A stretch of 64,000 nt of DNA, from NCBI RefSeq assembly GCF_017877355.1, contig NZ_JAGIPR010000012.1, positions 62,001 to 126,000 on the forward strand, in the 5' to 3' direction. A model generated the notes under the pieces. That model searched no databases, was not told the DNA's origin, and was given only the letters and a program-made list of their open reading frames with translations. Positions within the stretch are counted from its first letter, which is position 1. Each line of letters begins with the position of its first letter. Below are positions 17,119 to 26,736 of this stretch, one piece after another. The position numbers and the translations under genes are program-made. The stretch is from Chryseobacterium jejuense (GTDB lineage: Bacteria; Bacteroidota; Bacteroidia; Flavobacteriales; Weeksellaceae).

Positions 17119-19752
17119 TTATCTTGTATCGCGAATCCATTTTAAACGCTCTTGTTCAATTTTATCTTCCATTTTATTCATTGCATCTTCAATTCTTTTA
17201 ATTGAATTGACCTTCCAATCAATTTGTTCTTTAGAATAAGTATTCTGCCAATTTCCTTTTATCTTCATCCGATCATTTCCTCCCGCAATGTCGTGATAAA
17301 GAAATCCTAATATAATACATGCAACGTCATACTCAATAACTCTTTCTCCATTGGAAGATGGGCGCAAATCAAATTGATCCTCAAAGTTATGTTTAATTTT
17401 AACTGATCCATCTTTTTTGACGTAAACCATAGATTTCAATGAGATACTTCGTAATAACCAAGCTAATTCATTGATTGCTACTTTCCATGTTTTAAGATAT
17501 TTAGTACTAAAAGGATTCTTAAATTGTTCCCACATACTTTTTTCAGTAGATCTTTTTCCTCCAAGCTGAATTCCATTACCTTTTTTAGGATTAGGATGAA
17601 TAAATATAAAGCTAAACTCCTCTTTTAGATACTCAGGATGATTTATCACTTGTTCTGCAATTAATTTTTCCCTATCTATTACTGCTGAATCTTCATTTAT
17701 ATCTCTAATCAATCTATCACTATTGCTAACATCAACTTCTCCGGCTTGCAGCATTGAATAAAGCCCTGCCTCAACAATACTATCAATATTACCATCTGTA
17801 AGACCAATCGCTTCAGCAAACCCTTGTCTTGCTCCATGTCCCCAGCCGGAACCATCATATTTCTTATTCCCGTTCCACCAATCCAGAATATCAGAATACC
17901 AGTGTTTTTCAACTTTAAGCTCTTCTTTCGCTTTATCTACCCATTCTTTTATTCCGGGAGTATTGGCAATACTGGTCTTTATCAGTCTATTTTTTCCTTC
18001 GCCTTCTACATATTCTTTTTCCTGTTTCTTTTTATCTTCCTGCCCCTGATCAGAATAGTGGACTTTGTAAAAAATATCTTTTCCTGCATCCTGTATTCTA
18101 TCCCAAATGGTTTGATCCTGATATTGTTCCCAATCTGATAAAACACCTTTATTAAACATGAGACCTACCGGAGCAAAATGAGCCTGCAATTCCATTTCAT
18201 GTACTTTTGCAAAGGCAAGCAGAGCATGAAGCTTACGACGGTAAAGTTCACTCTCCATATAGACTTTCTTTTTTATACCTTCTTTTTTAGCAATGGACTG
18301 CATCATAATATCCTGAAACCATAAAGGTAACACTCTTCCAATTTTAGGAATTGGATACAAGGCAGCAGCATATTTCTTTTTGGGATTTGCCCTTATCTCA
18401 TTGCGATAGTCTTTATAGTAGTGATAGGCCTTCCAATACTCTTTCGCACATTTCCTGAAAGTGTGACCTTTTTCATTGGGGTTTCCATCCGGATTGAATG
18501 CTTTATCAAGAAGCCTTTTGGGAAAGTGATAACCATCGCCATCAGAAAAGAAACCTTCACGGCTTTCCCCTTTATAGAATCCCCAGCTTTCTATATATAA
18601 ATTATCCTTTTCACTACATGCATTTTTTACATATGGAATATCTCCCATCCGGGTTACAAATAAAGCTCTGTCATTCGGGAAAGTAAATTGTACTGCCCTT
18701 TCAATAAGCCCTCCCCAGTAAGAGCCTCCAAGGAGTTCATTCATTTTTTCATAAATCCCCTGGTTCTGATACATTTTTTCTTTGGAAAAGATATCTCCTA
18801 CCCATTCCAACACCCATTCATTGATAAAATCTTCAAAATAGTATTTTTTGAAACCTTCATAATCCTGCCCATATAAACCCTGTGGCTGATGAGTTCCTAA
18901 AAATAAAATATTAATAGGCATTTCCTCCCAACCCAGTTCATTAGCATAATAAATTATCCCTAAAGCAACCCCTGCAGCAATGGCAGCTCCCTGGCTATGA
19001 CCAACAATGGTTACAGGTTTATATTGAGGGGAGTAGCTTAGAGCGCCGGGATTTTTATCCTTAATTTTATCAATTTCAGACTTTTCCTTTATATTCCATT
19101 TTCTTTTTGCCCAGGCATACCCCTGAGCAATACCATGTTCTACACGGTGTGCACCGGATGACTGCAATCCATGGGATCCGTTAATGAAATGGGCATTCCC
19201 CTTTGCATGAAAATACTCTTTGAATATTTGAGAGTATAGTTTCCCGGAAACGTTGTCATAACCTTCCCAATACCCTTCAAACTGTTCCTTTGCAGCAAAC
19301 AGCCAACGAAAATGCTCTGTATCTTTATAGTTTTTTTCACTGTACAGGGTTCCTCCTCCTTTCTCATTTATTTTTTCGAGTTCATCATTGGTCATGATAT
19401 CCTCGTCATCGGTTACTTTCTTTTCATTCATATTGGCTCCCCTTAATGGCTTTACCTTTGGATCGTCCGGAACTTTATCAGTAATTACATTAAGATAGGA
19501 TTCAAAATTTTTCTGGGGATTACTCAGATATCCATTGCAAAAAATAATATCACCATTAAAAAAAGGCTCAGGATAATCAATCATCGGAGGCTTAGGAGGG
19601 TCTTTTGGCTCCCCATAACTAACCCCATCTTTTACTCCTGTTTCTGTAATTGAATTCCCTGCGGTAGTGATTATATTTTTATTGGAATACATGTTATGTC
19701 CTTCCTGAGAAATCTTAGTATAAGTCCCTTTTACAATTCTCGTCCTGCTCAT
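17119..19752 (-). CDS. large alpha/beta-hydrolase (lipase-like), candidate secreted effector
   Basis: 877 residues without a classical signal peptide. An N-terminal module of about 55 residues (MSRTRIVKGTYTKISQEGHN ... ETGVKDGVSYGEPKDPP) resembles a leader shared by diverse flavobacterial proteins. The hydrolase core has FFNGDIIFCNGYLSNPQ as oxyanion strand and the nucleophile elbow GHSQG with Ser253. The long C-terminal region has no recognisable domain but is rich in Trp/Lys. Lipases of this size without Sec signals are often type VI secretion effectors (Tle-like). No secretion genes are in the window. It heads the operon with the two lipoproteins and the membrane protein. Confidence 0.7.
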   Translation of the reverse strand: MSRTRIVKGTYTKISQEGHNMYSNKNIITTAGNSITETGVKDGVSYGEPKDPPKPPMIDYPEPFFNGDIIFCNGYLSNPQKNFESYLNVITDKVPDDPKVKPLRGANMNEKKVTDDEDIMTNDELEKINEKGGGTLYSEKNYKDTEHFRWLFAAKEQFEGYWEGYDNVSGKLYSQIFKEYFHAKGNAHFINGSHGLQSSGAHRVEHGIAQGYAWAKRKWNIKEKSEIDKIKDKNPGALSYSPQYKPVTIVGHSQGAAIAAGVALGIIYYANELGWEEMPINILFLGTHQPQGLYGQDYEGFKKYYFEDFINEWVLEWVGDIFSKEKMYQNQGIYEKMNELLGGSYWGGLIERAVQFTFPNDRALFVTRMGDIPYVKNACSEKDNLYIESWGFYKGESREGFFSDGDGYHFPKRLLDKAFNPDGNPNEKGHTFRKCAKEYWKAYHYYKDYRNEIRANPKKKYAAALYPIPKIGRVLPLWFQDIMMQSIAKKEGIKKKVYMESELYRRKLHALLAFAKVHEMELQAHFAPVGLMFNKGVLSDWEQYQDQTIWDRIQDAGKDIFYKVHYSDQGQEDKKKQEKEYVEGEGKNRLIKTSIANTPGIKEWVDKAKEELKVEKHWYSDILDWWNGNKKYDGSGWGHGARQGFAEAIGLTDGNIDSIVEAGLYSMLQAGEVDVSNSDRLIRDINEDSAVIDREKLIAEQVINHPEYLKEEFSFIFIHPNPKKGNGIQLGGKRSTEKSMWEQFKNPFSTKYLKTWKVAINELAWLLRSISLKSMVYVKKDGSVKIKHNFEDQFDLRPSSNGERVIEYDVACIILGFLYHDIAGGNDRMKIKGNWQNTYSKEQIDWKVNSIKRIEDAMNKMEDKIEQERLKWIRDTR

Positions 19753-19980
19753 GGTATAGAAATTAAGTGTTATTGTTTCTTTCTATAGTATCATAAGCAA
19801 TGAGGAGCCTGGACAGCTCTGAATTTAAAATGTGTGTTTTCATAAAGTGTGTTTTAAATTAATAATTCTCCAAATTTAGAAATATTATTTTATTGGAAAA
19901 TATTTTTTTTCATAAATATCTAAAAGTGTAGCAGTTATACAACTATTTATTTTTAGTTGTATTACACCTATTAAATTAAA

Positions 19981-20020
19981 AAAGCCACGAATACACTTAT
20001 AATTTGTGCATTCGTGGCAA
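19981..20020 (-). terminator. terminator after the NTF2-like gene
   Basis: GCCACGAAT / ATTCGTGGC stem with an AT-rich loop, followed on the minus strand by six T. It lies between the NTF2-like gene and the lipase operon. The remaining 19753-19980 stretch holds the lipase-operon leader and nothing else recognised. Confidence 0.75.
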
Positions 20021-20058
20021 GGAAAAACCTTTGAATCTTTACTCTCGGTTTTATTCTT

Positions 20059-20472
20059 TTATCTAAACTTTCGATCGTCTTCTTTTATAGCAAGATCATT
20101 AATACTTGCGTATCTTTTAGCCATTAATCCGTTCTCATCAAATTCCCAGTTTTCATTTCCATAGGCTCTGAACCAATTTCCTTCTTTTGTCTGGTATTCA
20201 TATTCAAAACGAACGGCAATACGGTTTTCTGTATGTGCCCAGTATTCTTTCTTAAGCTTATAATTGAGTTCTTTTTCCCATTTCTTCTGCAGAAATAAGA
20301 AGATCTCTTCTCTTCCTTTGACAAATGTATCTCTGTTTCTCCACTCACTGTCAATAGTATAGGCTTTGGAGACTTTTTCAGGATCCTGACTGTTCCAGGC
20401 ATCTTCTGCCATTTGAATTTTTTGCTTTGCTGTTTCAAGTGTGAAAGGCGGAAGCGGATGTTTCTGTTCCAT
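20059..20472 (-). CDS. NTF2-like protein, DUF1348 family
   Basis: 137 residues of the SnoaL/NTF2 cone fold. MAEDAWNSQDPEKVSKAYTIDSEWRNRD, EEIFLFLQKKW and the AVRFEYEYQTKEGNWFRAYG strand pair match the DUF1348 family. It is a cytoplasmic protein; many members are annotated only as nuclear transport factor 2 family. It is 7 bp downstream of the TetR gene in the same direction and presumably under its control. Confidence 0.82.
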   Translation of the reverse strand: MEQKHPLPPFTLETAKQKIQMAEDAWNSQDPEKVSKAYTIDSEWRNRDTFVKGREEIFLFLQKKWEKELNYKLKKEYWAHTENRIAVRFEYEYQTKEGNWFRAYGNENWEFDENGLMAKRYASINDLAIKEDDRKFR

Positions 20473-20479
20473 TGTTTAT

Positions 20480-21007
20480 TTAAGGGATTAAATTGGTGAC
20501 TATTTTTTTTGATTTCAATATCAGTTCATTCGATTTAAAAAGCTGACTTTCTATAATGCTGCTTTCAAAAAGCATATAGATATGATCGGAAAGAGTATCA
20601 TCTTTTAGTAATTCCAGAAAATAATTTCTGAGATCAGCTTTATGGGCTTGAATTACGTTTAAAATTTTAACATTATCCATCGGGATTTCTGATAAAATAT
20701 TCAGGAAACTGCAGCCTCTGAAGTTCTCCCTCTCATTCATATATATCAGAAAATCAAAGGCCTTGAGTATCTTTGAATGGAGATCTTCTGATTGGGCAGT
20801 AAAAGTATGAAGCTGATTGAACCAGTATTCATGTCTTACATTAAGAAACTCCACACATAAATCTTCTTTGGATTTGAAATGAAGATAAAAGCTTGCTTTG
20901 GCCACTCCTGCATCAGAAATGATCTGATTGATTCCTGTAGAATTATATCCTTGCTTTGCAAACAGATCAAACGTTGTTTCTACAATTCTTTCTCTTGGAG
21001 ATTTCAT
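20480..21007 (-). CDS. TetR/AcrR-family transcriptional regulator
   Basis: 175 residues. The N-terminal helix-turn-helix is RERIVETTFDLFAKQGYNSTGINQIISDAGVAKASFYLHFKSKEDLC (residues 4-50), typical of TetR. The C-terminal ligand domain is short and contains SFLNILSEIP, as in the TetR_C_33/YcdC-type branch. It probably represses its own two-gene operon through the palindrome at 21044-21079. Confidence 0.9.
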   Translation of the reverse strand: MKSPRERIVETTFDLFAKQGYNSTGINQIISDAGVAKASFYLHFKSKEDLCVEFLNVRHEYWFNQLHTFTAQSEDLHSKILKAFDFLIYMNERENFRGCSFLNILSEIPMDNVKILNVIQAHKADLRNYFLELLKDDTLSDHIYMLFESSIIESQLFKSNELILKSKKIVTNLIP

Positions 21008-21043
21008 ATTGATTTTATTTTATAAGGCAAAGATAGTAGAAAA

Positions 21044-21079
21044 AAATAAAATAGACAAACTTGTCTGTCTATTTTATTT
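21044..21079. promoter_or_regulatory. TetR operator overlapping the -33 region
   Basis: Inverted repeat AAATAAAATAGACA-N8-TGTCTATTTTATTT with 14-bp perfect arms, 37 bp upstream of the TetR start. The minus strand also shows TTTG inside the palindrome and TATCTTTG 20 bases further on, a full Bacteroidota promoter, so a bound repressor would cover the -33 box. Confidence 0.8.
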
Positions 21080-21350
21080 GGAGGGAAGCTTGGAGAGGAA
21101 AGTGAGTTGAGGTAAAAAAAACCACTTACAGCCCTATCATTTATTATTCCTTTAAAGACTGCTTCATCAAATTTTATGGCAACTTCAGAAATTGTAGCTC
21201 CGATAGTAACTTCCAGCCTCTCTCTTTCAGCTTCCAGCCTATTATCCTTAATTTTATTATCCCGAACTCGGGTATTCTTATTATGATGATCTCATTACAA
21301 TGCAGATGATTCTTTATTTCTCTAAAAGGGCTTCCTTTCCCTCTCTTCAC

Positions 21351-21381
21351 AAAAAAGCCCCCAAGATAAACTCTCGGGGGC
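21351..21381 (-). terminator. terminator of the Ter operon
   Basis: GCCCCC / GGGGGC stem followed by TTTTTT on the minus strand, 25 bp after the terC stop. Between it and the TetR operator (21080-21350) I see no convincing gene. Confidence 0.85.
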
Positions 21382-21405
21382 AATTTATATATCGTAATGA
21401 TACTA

Positions 21406-22446
21406 TTATTCTTCCAATTTATCTTTTTCCTCTTCTTCTTTTTCAGGGAAGATAACGGATAAAAGAACCGAGATCACTAATACTCCACCAACAATTCCTA
21501 ATGAAATTGGGGAAGAAATGTGAATCCATGGTGCAATAAGCATTTTAACTCCGATGAATGATAGGATAATCGCTAATCCATAAGGAAGTTTGCTAAACAT
21601 ATGGATAAAGTTTGCCAATAGGAAATATAATGATCTAAGACCTAAAATCGCAAAGATATTCGATGTGTACAGGATAAACGGGTCGTTTGAAATCGCAAAG
21701 ATCGCCGGAATGGAATCTACTGCGAAAAGAACGTCTGTAAACTCAATAACACCTACTACTACTAATAATGGTGTAGCCATTTTGATCCCGTTCTGAATGG
21801 TGAAGAACTTATCTCCATCATAATTGTCAGAAACTTTCCAGAAACTTTTGATCAGTCTTGCTCCTGCTGTATTGCTGTAATCTTCATCGTCATCATCGCC
21901 ACCATCACCCCATGATTTGATTCCTGCGTACACAAGAAACAATCCGAACAGGGCCATCACTATGTTGATCTGTACTGCTTTTCCGAAAATATTCATTTCA
22001 GGAAGATAAGTAAGGTTAATAAGTCCTACTCCTGCAAAGATAAATATCGCTCTGAATATCAATGCTCCGATAATCCCCCAAAACAATACTTTATGATGAA
22101 GGTATTTCGGAACTTTAAAGAACCCGAAAACAAGGATAAATACGAATAAGTTATCCACAGAAAGGGCTTTTTCAATCCAGTAGGCAGCTTGATACTGTGT
22201 AAATTTCTCTACCGCTATAGCATGACTTTCCGGAGTTCCGTCTGTATTGAAAACCCAATACACGACTCCTGAAAAGATCATGGAAAGTGAGATCCACACA
22301 ATTGACCAGATGGTCGCTTCTTTGGATGAGACTTCATGACTTTTTTTGTTGAATACTCCTAAATCCAGGAGCAGCATGATAACAACTGTTATCGCAAATC
22401 CCCAGACCAATCCCGGGTGCAGTTCTAAAATACTTTGATGTTCCAC
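21406..22446 (-). CDS. TerC-family integral membrane protein
   Basis: About 346 residues from a GTG at 22446 (VEHQSILELHPGLVWG). A TTG 48 bases upstream is possible but would lie over the likely -7 box TACTTTG. Seven or more transmembrane helices; family hallmarks are LLLDLGVFNKKSHEVSSKEA, the KALSVDNLFVFILVFGFF segment with the conserved Asp in helix 3, and FTDVLFAVDSIPAIFAIS. TerC/Alx proteins export or handle metals, often Mn, and support tellurite or metal stress resistance. An acidic loop GGDDDDEDY lies near residue 200. It is the last gene of the Ter cluster. Confidence 0.9.
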   Translation of the reverse strand: MEHQSILELHPGLVWGFAITVVIMLLLDLGVFNKKSHEVSSKEATIWSIVWISLSMIFSGVVYWVFNTDGTPESHAIAVEKFTQYQAAYWIEKALSVDNLFVFILVFGFFKVPKYLHHKVLFWGIIGALIFRAIFIFAGVGLINLTYLPEMNIFGKAVQINIVMALFGLFLVYAGIKSWGDGGDDDDEDYSNTAGARLIKSFWKVSDNYDGDKFFTIQNGIKMATPLLVVVGVIEFTDVLFAVDSIPAIFAISNDPFILYTSNIFAILGLRSLYFLLANFIHMFSKLPYGLAIILSFIGVKMLIAPWIHISSPISLGIVGGVLVISVLLSVIFPEKEEEEKDKLEE

Positions 22447-22531
22447 TTGAGTTATGTTATTATATGATAAAAGCAATAGATGTACAAAGTACAAATATTG
22501 CTATTTTATTTACATTTTGATGTATAAACGA

Positions 22532-23140
22532 TTATAAATAATTCATCTGTACAGTTTGGATCGTCTGCTCCAGCTTTCTGTCCGCTGTAGGATCTCCAAT
22601 TGCGTTGAATTTCCATTCACCGTTTCGTCTGTAGAAAACGCCCAATACCATAGCAACATGTCCTCTGAAAGAAGCATCGTTAGCTACATCATATTTAGCA
22701 AAAACCTCTTTTACATTGGTTGGTGTTCCTTCATAGATACGGATAGAAGCAAAAGGGATGGTTCCGAAATCCTGGCCTTTATAACTGTTTAGTACCATTG
22801 CCACGTGATCTACGTTAGGTTCAAGGTTACTGAAATCTACAGTGATCACTTCGTTATCCAATCCGTCATCTCCGTTTACGTCACCGGTAAGGTCATCTCC
22901 ACTGTGCCTTACAGAACCGTTTTTAGATTTCAGGTTCCCGAAATAAATTACTTCAGTAACATTTTTGTTTGAATCATATAAAATACAGCTTCCGTCTAAG
23001 TCTACTGCTTCTTTTTTAGTTCCAAAAAGTCCTTTTTTTTCAATTGCTCCCCAGTTGATTCCTACACAAGCTTGGGAAAGCTCAGCTCCGTTTTCTTTTT
23101 TAAGGTTAATTCTCTGACCTTTTTGTAAGTTAATAGCCAT
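22532..23140 (-). CDS. TerD-family protein (divergent)
   Basis: 202 residues starting MAINLQKGQRINLKKENG, the family opener. Calcium-binding TerD features are VDLDGSCILYD and the HSGDDLTGDVNGDDGLDNE segment. It is longer and more divergent than the second TerD copy at 25357, with insertions such as KKGLFGTKKEA. TerD proteins are cytoplasmic, bind Ca and form assemblies in the Ter stress response. It lies between TerC and the unknown 315-residue gene. Confidence 0.88.
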   Translation of the reverse strand: MAINLQKGQRINLKKENGAELSQACVGINWGAIEKKGLFGTKKEAVDLDGSCILYDSNKNVTEVIYFGNLKSKNGSVRHSGDDLTGDVNGDDGLDNEVITVDFSNLEPNVDHVAMVLNSYKGQDFGTIPFASIRIYEGTPTNVKEVFAKYDVANDASFRGHVAMVLGVFYRRNGEWKFNAIGDPTADRKLEQTIQTVQMNYL

Positions 23141-23214
23141 CTTTTTATGTTTAGTTGTTATTTACATTTTTCGCGAAAAGCAAATGTGCGTATCCGCTTG
23201 TTTCAAATTTCGTT

Positions 23215-24162
23215 TTATTGATTATTCAGGTTCAAATTAAGCATTGCCCGCAGAATATTTGTTTCTTCATCAAAGGCAAATATTTTGCTCATAATGTCTA
23301 TGTTTTCGAGGTTTCTGATATAATCTTTCAAGACGCCTTCTACCTCTGGAGGTAAGTTGCGTTTTCTTTCATTCATAGTATTCTCCAGCTCTTCGTTTTT
23401 ATTCTTAAGCTGGTCAATAATTATACTCTGATTGGATTGATTTTCAGAAACATCAAGCTTATCCAGTTCCTTGTCGAAAAGATAAAGCTTTTTATCATCT
23501 ACACTGAAAATAAAATAATCATCAGACTGAAAGATCTTGAAAAGTTCATATTCATGGGTCCCGATAGCATATCCACAGACAAAACGGACTTTAAATCCCT
23601 GTATGTTCAGCCTTCCCAAAAGTTTCCTTTCAATAGAATAATCTTTGTACTGATATGCCGGAAAAGACTCAGCTTTCAGCAGAGATTCATCTGCTTCCAA
23701 CCTGTAAAATTCCTTCGCATACTTTTTATGAAAATACAGTATATTATCCCAGTTGGCTGTGAAAATATCTTCTGTAAGGTCTTTATACAGAGCTTTCAGA
23801 TGTTGTGAAAATATACCGCTGTACATTTTCCGATCGGTCTGAAAACTGTCTGCCTGCCTTTCTTCAAAGCCTGAAATATATTTTTTGTTGATGTCAATTT
23901 CATTAAGGACCGCCAGCATATCATTTTCCTTCTGTCTTTTTATCTTCGTCAAAAGTTCTATGAGGCTGTCGGTATACTGCAGGTGGAAAAGTTCCAGTTT
24001 ATTATAATCAAGAGCCGTATTTTCCTGGAACAGATTGTGTATAATATCTGTTTTGATGTAAATGGATATTATATCAATATGTTCAAAAAAATTAGCCAGA
24101 AGTTTAAGCCTTGTTAACCTTCTTTTGCTCTGTGACAATATGGTTGCTGCATCTTCCCCCAC
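23215..24162 (-). CDS. unknown protein of the Ter operon, coiled-coil-rich
   Basis: 315 residues from a GTG start at 24162 (GEDAATILSQSKRRL); an in-frame stop lies just upstream, so no longer start exists. The protein is mostly helical with a predicted coiled coil near residues 240-270 (IIDQLKNKNEELENTMNERKR). No family recognised. Tight packing between telA (16 bp) and the divergent terD suggests a role in the same stress response, possibly as a TelA partner. Confidence 0.65.
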   Translation of the reverse strand: MGEDAATILSQSKRRLTRLKLLANFFEHIDIISIYIKTDIIHNLFQENTALDYNKLELFHLQYTDSLIELLTKIKRQKENDMLAVLNEIDINKKYISGFEERQADSFQTDRKMYSGIFSQHLKALYKDLTEDIFTANWDNILYFHKKYAKEFYRLEADESLLKAESFPAYQYKDYSIERKLLGRLNIQGFKVRFVCGYAIGTHEYELFKIFQSDDYFIFSVDDKKLYLFDKELDKLDVSENQSNQSIIIDQLKNKNEELENTMNERKRNLPPEVEGVLKDYIRNLENIDIMSKIFAFDEETNILRAMLNLNLNNQ

Positions 24163-24178
24163 CGTAGTACCTTATAAA

Positions 24179-25354
24179 TTAACCTCTGACATTCGCTTTC
24201 AGTTCGTGCTCCAATGTCTGAAGATCCTGATCCAGTTTTCTTCTGTTATCAGCTCCCTGTTTCTGGATCTGTTTCACTTCATTTAATGTATTAATCAACA
24301 TTGTAGTTGTTTCTCTCAATGTTTCTACAGATACAATCGTCTGCTCATTGGCTCTCGCTACATTAACAGAGTTCTGACCAAGACGTTCTGCATTCTTTCT
24401 CAGGATCTCTTCTGTAGTAGCAGATACTTTCTGCTGGATCTCAATACTCTGCTGCTGTCTGTACATGGCAACGGCAAGCGAAAGCTGGTTTTTCCATAAA
24501 GGAAGCGTAGTGGTAAGAATTGTCTGTGCTTTTTCAGCAATAGAAACGTTATTATTCTGAACCAATCTGATCTGTGGAAGAGACTGCATCATAATCACAC
24601 GTACCACCTTAAGATCAGCCATTCTTCGGTCTAACCTTGCAATGAAGTCTCTCTTATCTGCAATCTGATAGTCCTGGAAATTCTGAGGGGCTGTCTCCAT
24701 CTGAGCCAACTCTACTGCCGCTCTTTCCATTCTGATATTTCCTGCAATCACAAGCTCTTCAATTTGTTTGATAGAGTTTACATTGCTTTCAAAAATGGTC
24801 TGAAGAACTGCATTATCCTTTGTAGAAGTAATGATTCCAGCATTTACTTTATATGAGATCTGCTCAATATTGTTAATGATCTTATCATATTTTGTAAACA
24901 GGTTTTCTACCTGAGTGATTACCTTCTTCATGAATGGTAACTTGCTCAGGAAGCTTTTTACTTTGTTTGTGTTAAGCTCTTCTACGTCTACATAGTTCAG
25001 CTCTACTAAAAGGTCATTGATTAATCCGCCAACTTCTCCTGAGTTTGATCTTCTTACATTTCCTAAGAAACTATCACTCTGGTTGGTTAACGTTTTCTGA
25101 AGTTCTGCTCCAAAATTTACGATAGATCCCGGATTAGCTTCGTCAATAGAGTTCGCAAGAACTTCATATTTATGACGTTCTTCTGACTGTAACTGAGTTA
25201 GATTTACATTCCCCTCTCTATCTACAAGCACTGCTGGTGCTGCATTCTGAATAGGTTGAGCTGGCGTTGGTGGAACCATTGGTGTCGGCTCAAATGTTCT
25301 AAGAGGTTCAATTGATCCAAGTGGATCTATAGGTTGATTTTCTTGATTGTCCAT
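24179..25354 (-). CDS. telA: toxic anion resistance protein, TelA family
   Basis: 391 residues, soluble and helical. An N-terminal Pro-rich tail (about 45 residues) is followed by the TelA body with FLSKLPFMKKVITQVENLFTKY, MERAAVELAQME and LARANEQ-like helix repeats ending DQDLQTLEHELKANVRG. TelA proteins accompany TerC/TerD in tellurite and phage/colicin stress clusters; the biochemical role is unsettled. It begins 2 bp from the TerD gene at 25357, and clearly shares its operon. Confidence 0.9.
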   Translation of the reverse strand: MDNQENQPIDPLGSIEPLRTFEPTPMVPPTPAQPIQNAAPAVLVDREGNVNLTQLQSEERHKYEVLANSIDEANPGSIVNFGAELQKTLTNQSDSFLGNVRRSNSGEVGGLINDLLVELNYVDVEELNTNKVKSFLSKLPFMKKVITQVENLFTKYDKIINNIEQISYKVNAGIITSTKDNAVLQTIFESNVNSIKQIEELVIAGNIRMERAAVELAQMETAPQNFQDYQIADKRDFIARLDRRMADLKVVRVIMMQSLPQIRLVQNNNVSIAEKAQTILTTTLPLWKNQLSLAVAMYRQQQSIEIQQKVSATTEEILRKNAERLGQNSVNVARANEQTIVSVETLRETTTMLINTLNEVKQIQKQGADNRRKLDQDLQTLEHELKANVRG

Positions 25355-25356
25355 GA

Positions 25357-25914
25357 TTATTTCTGATAAATTGATACAAATTTCTCAAGGCCATCTCTCT
25401 GTCCTGCTCCTACTGCCTCAAATTTCCATTCCCCGTTTCTGTTGTAGATTCTTCCGAATTCTACTGCCGTTTCGATTGAGAAATCTTCATCCAATTCGTA
25501 TTTTAAGATTTCTTCATTCGTATCTGTATTGAAAATTCTGATGAAAGAATTTCTTACCTGTCCAAAGTTCTGTCTTCTTGCATCTGCATCGTGGATGGTT
25601 ACTACAACTGTAATTTCCTTTACCGCATCATCAATTTTTGTAAGATCGATCTTGATCTGCTCATCATCACCTGAGCCTTCTCCAGTAAGGTTATCTCCTG
25701 TGTGAATGACTGCTTTATCCGGAGATTCAGTATTGTTATAAAAAATAAAGTGATTATCTGAAACTAATTTCTTATCATCTCCTAGTAAAAATAAAGAAGC
25801 GTCAAGGTCAAATGCAGTTCCTGTAGAAGCATTATTAATATCCCATCCTAAACCTACAGTGAATTTAGGTGCGTTGATGTTTTCTCTTTGTCCTTTTTGT
25901 AAGTTAATAGCCAT
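25357..25914 (-). CDS. TerD-family Ca-binding stress protein
   Basis: 185 residues with the canonical TerD/TerE pattern: MAINLQKGQR, the strand VGLGWD, FDLDASLFLL (acidic Ca ligands), IHTGDNLTGEGSGDDE (second acidic cluster) and FGQVRNSFIRI. It is closer to classical TerD/TerE than the second copy in this operon. The start overlaps the PRTase stop by 11 bp, implying translational coupling. Confidence 0.92.
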   Translation of the reverse strand: MAINLQKGQRENINAPKFTVGLGWDINNASTGTAFDLDASLFLLGDDKKLVSDNHFIFYNNTESPDKAVIHTGDNLTGEGSGDDEQIKIDLTKIDDAVKEITVVVTIHDADARRQNFGQVRNSFIRIFNTDTNEEILKYELDEDFSIETAVEFGRIYNRNGEWKFEAVGAGQRDGLEKFVSIYQK

Positions 25915-26728
25915 AATATAATTCCGTTTGCGTTAAAGTATTGATGTTATTTTTATATTCTTTTATTAAATGATAATTGTTACTGATGGCAAGCTCCAGC
26001 AGGAGATCCATCTGTTCCTTTTTTACTTTAGACGTAAGATAGTCAAAATTACTTGAATCTAAGCCTAAAATATATTTTACAATCCTTGTGTTGAACTGAA
26101 AACTGGCCTTATTCATTACTTCTGCAATGTGTTTTACGTTTTTCACTGCGTAATAATTGAAGAAGTTTTCAATTGTAGGATCAAGATCAAAGTTCATCAG
26201 TTCTGCATAATACAGGAACATAAAGTCTGCTTTCACGTCATATTCATTTAGGATCTTGTTCACAGTATACTCATGACTTCCTGTGATTTTTATATCGTCT
26301 ATAAAAATACAAAGTTTTCCTCTTAAAAAATCTTTATCTATGTAATAAGTATCATTGGCAATCAGATTTTTACGATCCTCAAAACTAAGGTTCCCGTAAT
26401 CTGTTATATAGGTATGATTTCTATTGATTTTAGATAAAATACTTGATTTTTTTTCTTTCTGAAACAGATAATAATCCAGATGTTTTTTAAAGTAAAAGCA
26501 TAAAAAATTGGAAGCTGTAGGAATCGCCATGTAAGGGCTTGGAAGCACTACGATTTCTTTATCTGTATTTAAAAGTTCTTCATTTTCAGAAATAAATCCG
26601 TCGAATAATTCTTTTGCAAACTTTTCAGCATACGACTTATCGCCATACTTGAAATAGCTGTATTCTGCAGGTAAGAAAGTGAACTCATCCGTTGAATGAA
26701 TGTGGTGTAAGCTGTATCTTTTGTTCAT
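25904..26728 (-). CDS. Ter-associated phosphoribosyltransferase
   Basis: 274 residues. The PRPP-binding loop is visible as CIFIDDIKITGSHE (about residue 150), with a preceding VVLPSPYMAIPTASNF strand-turn. Ter gene clusters are known to carry such PRTases together with HAD phosphatases and ATP-grasp proteins, and comparative genomics has proposed that they make a nucleoside-like metabolite. No substrate can be assigned here. It is 8 bp from the HAD gene. Confidence 0.75.
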   Translation of the reverse strand: MNKRYSLHHIHSTDEFTFLPAEYSYFKYGDKSYAEKFAKELFDGFISENEELLNTDKEIVVLPSPYMAIPTASNFLCFYFKKHLDYYLFQKEKKSSILSKINRNHTYITDYGNLSFEDRKNLIANDTYYIDKDFLRGKLCIFIDDIKITGSHEYTVNKILNEYDVKADFMFLYYAELMNFDLDPTIENFFNYYAVKNVKHIAEVMNKASFQFNTRIVKYILGLDSSNFDYLTSKVKKEQMDLLLELAISNNYHLIKEYKNNINTLTQTELYYGY

Positions 26729-26736
26729 GTTTATGG

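Noticed and set aside
21174..21383. 69-codon ORF between TetR and Ter operons
   Set aside because: It overlaps the terC terminator and has no promoter or family similarity.
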